Below, piece after piece: positions 61,746-64,000 of a stretch of DNA of 64,000 nucleotides (position 1 is its first letter; every line of letters starts with the position of its first letter). The position numbers and the translations under genes are program-made. This DNA is from JANLYC01 sp963815445 (GTDB lineage: Bacteria; Actinomycetota; Actinomycetes; Propionibacteriales; Nocardioidaceae). The stretch is from NCBI GenBank assembly GCA_963815445.1, contig CAWFGV010000011.1, positions 1,054,001 to 1,118,000 of the forward strand. The letters are read 5' to 3'. Under the pieces are notes generated by a model. The model saw nothing but the letters and a program-made list of their open reading frames with translations. It was not told the origin of the DNA and ran no database searches.

Positions 61746-61779
61746 GAAGGGGTTCGAGAGCTAAACCCGAGCGACCACG

Positions 61780-62196
61780 CTAGTCGAAATCGTTGTGGCG
61801 TCGACGCAGCTGTGAGCTCAGCGTCTTGGCCACGTCGACTGCCTGATGTCGTTTCGACGCACGTACCTGCCGCGCGCGGTACTGGTCAGGCGTCATCTTC
61901 TTCGACAAGTTGGCATCGGCGATGAGCTCCTCGAGCGAGGTCGTGGCGGACGGGTAGGACGTCACCGCCTTCCCCCCGCTGAACACGACCCAGTGGATCG
62001 TGCCCTTGTCCATCACCATCAAGATCGCGCCCTCGTTGACCGTCTCGGCATGCTTGAGAGCGGTCCGGCGGTTGGCGTGGGCGGCGTAGGTGCGTTGAGC
62101 GGCGGCGGTGACGGGTGCAGCGGCGTACTTCCACACCAGCGCAGCCTGCGGCCCGTACTTGACGGCCTTCGTGCCGACCCGCCTGATCCGTCCCAT
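61780..62196 (-). CDS. Hypothetical basic protein
   Basis: A 138-residue protein. The N-terminus is basic (MGRIRRVGTKAVKYGPQAAL), the middle has a short beta pattern (EGAILMVMDKGTIHWVVFSG), and the C-terminus is helical and basic (KRHQAVDVAKTLSSQLRRRH). No membrane segment or signal peptide of usual length; no family recognised. GGTGGGTAG lies upstream of the start at a loose distance. Confidence 0.65.
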   Translation of the reverse strand: MGRIRRVGTKAVKYGPQAALVWKYAAAPVTAAAQRTYAAHANRRTALKHAETVNEGAILMVMDKGTIHWVVFSGGKAVTSYPSATTSLEELIADANLSKKMTPDQYRARQVRASKRHQAVDVAKTLSSQLRRRHNDFD

Positions 62197-62397
62197 CAGC
62201 GCTACCCACCTCGCCTACTCGTCTCGTGCGACCAACCCTGCTGCGATCCTCGTTGTCGCCGGGGTCGGCTCCGCATCGTCGGCCGCCCCCATCGTAGGCC
62301 GGTCCGGCCGGTCTCTCGCTCAGTCGCCCGGCCCTGCTCAACGGCGCAGCCCCATCACGGCGCCGCCCACGGCGCAGTAGCAGGGGGCACGCAGTGG

Positions 62398-62937
62398 CTA
62401 CGCGAAGAACTTCACCAGGGTGGAGCAGAACGCGGGGAGGTCATCGGGGTTGCGGCTCGTCACCAATCCCTGGTCATGAACGACCTCTTCGTCGACCCAG
62501 TTCGCCCCGGCGTTGGTGAGGTCGGTCCGCAAGCTCGGCCATGAGGTCAACGTTCGGCCGTCCACCACACCGGCCTCGATCAGGATCCAGGGTGCGTGAC
62601 AGATCGCCGCCACCGGCTTCCCGGCATCGAAGAAGCCGCGTACGAAGGCGACGGCCTGGTCGTCAAGACGCAGGGCATCGGGGTTGGCGACCCCACCCGG
62701 AAGCACCAACGCGTCGAAGTCGCTGACCTTCGACTGGGCGAACGTGACGTCGACCGGAAACGTGTCTGCTTTGGCCAAGTGGTTGAACGCCTGGACGTCC
62801 CCGGCCTCGCTCGACACGATCTGCGGCAGACCGCCGGCCTCTTTCACGGCCTTCCACGGCTCGGTCAGCTCGACCTGCTCGATCCCCTCGGCGGCCACGA
62901 CGAAGGCGATCCTCTTGCCCCGCAGCAGATCACTCAT
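62398..62937 (-). CDS. DJ-1/PfpI family protein
   Basis: A 179-residue class I glutamine-amidotransferase-like protein. ATG 62937 follows AAAGGAG; the longer frame from 62970 lacks a ribosome site. The nucleophile elbow is AAICHAPWILIEAGVVDGRT with the reactive Cys followed by His, and the glutamate region is in AEGIEQVELTEPW. Relatives act as protein deglycases, chaperones or stress proteases; activity here is not proven. It lies 176 bases downstream of csoR on the same strand. Confidence 0.92.
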   Translation of the reverse strand: MSDLLRGKRIAFVVAAEGIEQVELTEPWKAVKEAGGLPQIVSSEAGDVQAFNHLAKADTFPVDVTFAQSKVSDFDALVLPGGVANPDALRLDDQAVAFVRGFFDAGKPVAAICHAPWILIEAGVVDGRTLTSWPSLRTDLTNAGANWVDEEVVHDQGLVTSRNPDDLPAFCSTLVKFFA

Positions 62938-63113
62938 GAGTGCTCTACTCCTTTCGACGGTTCGTCTCATAGTTGGTTTCGCAACTCTTCAACAGTCCCC
63001 ATCGGGCCGGCCTTCAAACGCCCCGGTGACGTATCACCTTGCTTGCGAGAACCGGGCGCAACAGCAGTCGCTGACACCGGCATGGACCCTGGTGCGCTGC
63101 CGCGATCGTGAGA

Positions 63114-63410
63114 TCAGGACCGGACCAGCCGCGCGATCGCGGCAGAGGCCTCGGCGATCTTGTCATCGGCCTCCTGGCCGCCCTCCTGGACGGCGTGGCT
63201 GACACAGCTGCGTAGGTGCTCGTCGAGCATCGACAACGCGAACGACTCGAGCGCGGAGGTGGCAGCAGACACCTGCGTCAGGACGTCGATGCAGTACTTG
63301 TCCTCCTCGACCATCCGCTGCAGACCACGGATCTGCCCCTCGACGCGGCGCAGCCGCTTCAGGTAGTCCGACTTGTCATCGACATAGCCGGGGGGCTGCG
63401 CACTGCTCAT
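63114..63410 (-). CDS. csoR: CsoR-family metal-sensing repressor
   Basis: A 98-residue helical repressor. ATG 63410 follows GAGGAGG. The copper-binding triad fits exactly: C40 (KYCIDVLTQ), H65 and C69 (EHLRSCV), with the same C-x24-H-x3-C spacing as M. tuberculosis CsoR. The N-terminal RLRRVEGQIRGLQRMV is the DNA-binding region of the family. Copper(I) would release it from DNA. No copper ATPase or chaperone gene is in view; the divergent gene and the downstream DJ-1 gene are possible targets. RcnR-type nickel sensing is unlikely given the Cys-His-Cys set. Confidence 0.93.
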   Translation of the reverse strand: MSSAQPPGYVDDKSDYLKRLRRVEGQIRGLQRMVEEDKYCIDVLTQVSAATSALESFALSMLDEHLRSCVSHAVQEGGQEADDKIAEASAAIARLVRS

Positions 63411-63484
63411 GATGGCCTCCTCGATGGGCCTGACGCGCAGCGACCGGGCTGCGACTGTGTTCACTCTATGGTCCACTCCGACTA

Positions 63485-63499
63485 TACCCCTACCCCCTA
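63485..63499. promoter_or_regulatory. Candidate CsoR operator in the divergent promoter region
   Basis: TACCCCTACCCCCTA lies between csoR and the divergent NERD-like gene. CsoR sites contain TACCCC/GGGGTA runs, but here the motif is a direct rather than inverted repeat, so the assignment is weak. Confidence 0.35.
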
Positions 63500-63527
63500 T
63501 TCAACCGGTACGAGCTACACCGCTGGC

Positions 63528-64000
63528 ATGGCTACAAACAGCAACATAACGACCACCCAGAGTCATCCGATCGGATGGTTCTCGCCCCAAAGCGAGACAA
63601 GTGCGTACGTCCTGACCTCATACTTTCCCATGCAGACCAACCCGGACCGGGCGTATGCGCGGACCGTCAAAGACCGCCGAGCCCAGCGCCGTGATGCCGC
63701 CCGCGACCGGGCCATGTCCCGCTCGAGCCAGGGCGGCAAGCTGCTCCGCGTGTTGAGCGACGATCCCGCGGACATCAACGTCTACGGACATGGTGGAGAG
63801 CGGACCCGCGACCTCGCCCGCACCCTCAAAGCCGCTGTCCCCACCGGCATCTTCTTCTACCAGCGACGCCTGGCCCGGACCAGTACCGACGACCCCATCG
63901 ACCTGCTCGCCATGGTTCCCTCCGGCATCTGGGTCATCGACATCCAGACCTGTGCGGGAGGTCCGGCGCAGGTCAAGGGTCGCAAGCACCTGCTGTCGTC
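63528..64000 (+). CDS. NERD-like domain protein (3' end outside window)
   Basis: The frame is open from ATG 63528 to the last base (at least 157 residues); a second ATG at 63630 may be the true start, as the first 34 residues (MATNSNITTTQSHPIGWFSP) look unconserved and neither has a Shine-Dalgarno. The region RRAQRRDAARDRAMSRSSQG is basic and helical. After GGERTRDLARTLKA comes IDLLAMVPSGIWVIDIQTCA, which resembles the nuclease-related domain core (I-D-h-h-V-h-P-S-G-h-h-V-I-D-x-K), with the usual Lys replaced. Divergent from csoR. Confidence 0.65.
   Translation, partial: MATNSNITTTQSHPIGWFSPQSETSAYVLTSYFPMQTNPDRAYARTVKDRRAQRRDAARDRAMSRSSQGGKLLRVLSDDPADINVYGHGGERTRDLARTLKAAVPTGIFFYQRRLARTSTDDPIDLLAMVPSGIWVIDIQTCAGGPAQVKGRKHLLS

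Overview
The window is a 64 kb piece of a high-GC, gene-dense chromosome from an actinobacterium. The evidence is frequent GTG starts, ATGA/GTGA stop-start overlaps, the coproporphyrin-dependent haem genes (hemE, hemG, hemQ), a DUF3000 + RNase D pair, a resuscitation-promoting factor behind a c-di-AMP riboswitch, LigC with a stand-alone LigD-type polymerase domain, and DUF222/13E12-type HNH genes. The gene set suggests Propionibacteriales, perhaps Nocardioidaceae; that placement is inference. I saw no rRNA, tRNA, CRISPR array, prophage, transposase or replication origin.

Layout. 1-3.4 kb: end of an AidB-type acyl-CoA dehydrogenase, an aquaporin, glyA. 3.5-7.2 kb: sulfur assimilation operon (promoter, cysteine-type leader peptide, siroheme sulfite reductase, small zinc-ribbon protein, APS reductase, sirohydrochlorin chelatase-like protein) ending in a strong hairpin. 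7.3-17.3 kb: secreted putative zincin, PPK2, RibD-like reductase, LigC, small proteins, PolDom and a large secreted nuclease. 17.4-24.6 kb: MsrB, DinB-like, TfoX-like, and hemQ-hemG-hemE interrupted by a DUF4349 lipoprotein and an MFS protein; hemG reads as doubly frameshifted. 24.7-29.4 kb: DUF3000-RNase D, then iron uptake genes (efeU, efeO-like) under a DtxR/IdeR-type box. 29.4-35.7 kb: Rpf with riboswitch, aldo/keto reductase, FUSC protein, a TetR regulator with a palindromic operator and its likely DHA2 efflux target, DUF1206 protein. 35.8-46.2 kb: HrpA helicase, secreted M15-like peptidase, frameshifted PemK/MazF-like gene, Na+/H+ antiporter fused to a UBP zinc finger, and a GlcD-GlcF-type fused dehydrogenase.

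46.2-61.7 kb is more accessory. Two directly repeated DUF222-HNH genes (47.1-48.4 and 60.3-61.6 kb), with similar upstream sequence, bracket a broken MFS gene, an aldolase-HAD-DhaL-DhaK sugar operon, and a methyltransferase/small protein/amidase operon divergent from a 1075-aa LAL-like ATPase. 61.8-64 kb: a small unknown protein, a DJ-1/PfpI protein, CsoR, and the start of a NERD-like protein running off the edge.

Two general points. About nine single-base indels break genes that are otherwise recognisable (hemG twice, the PemK-like gene, both HNH genes, one MFS gene, one unknown gene), so pseudogenes and sequence errors must be separated before biology is read into them. The observations most worth following are the cysteine leader peptide, the antiporter-UBP fusion, the aldolase/Dha-kinase operon, the methyltransferase/amidase operon with its large regulator, and the reduced Efe iron system.
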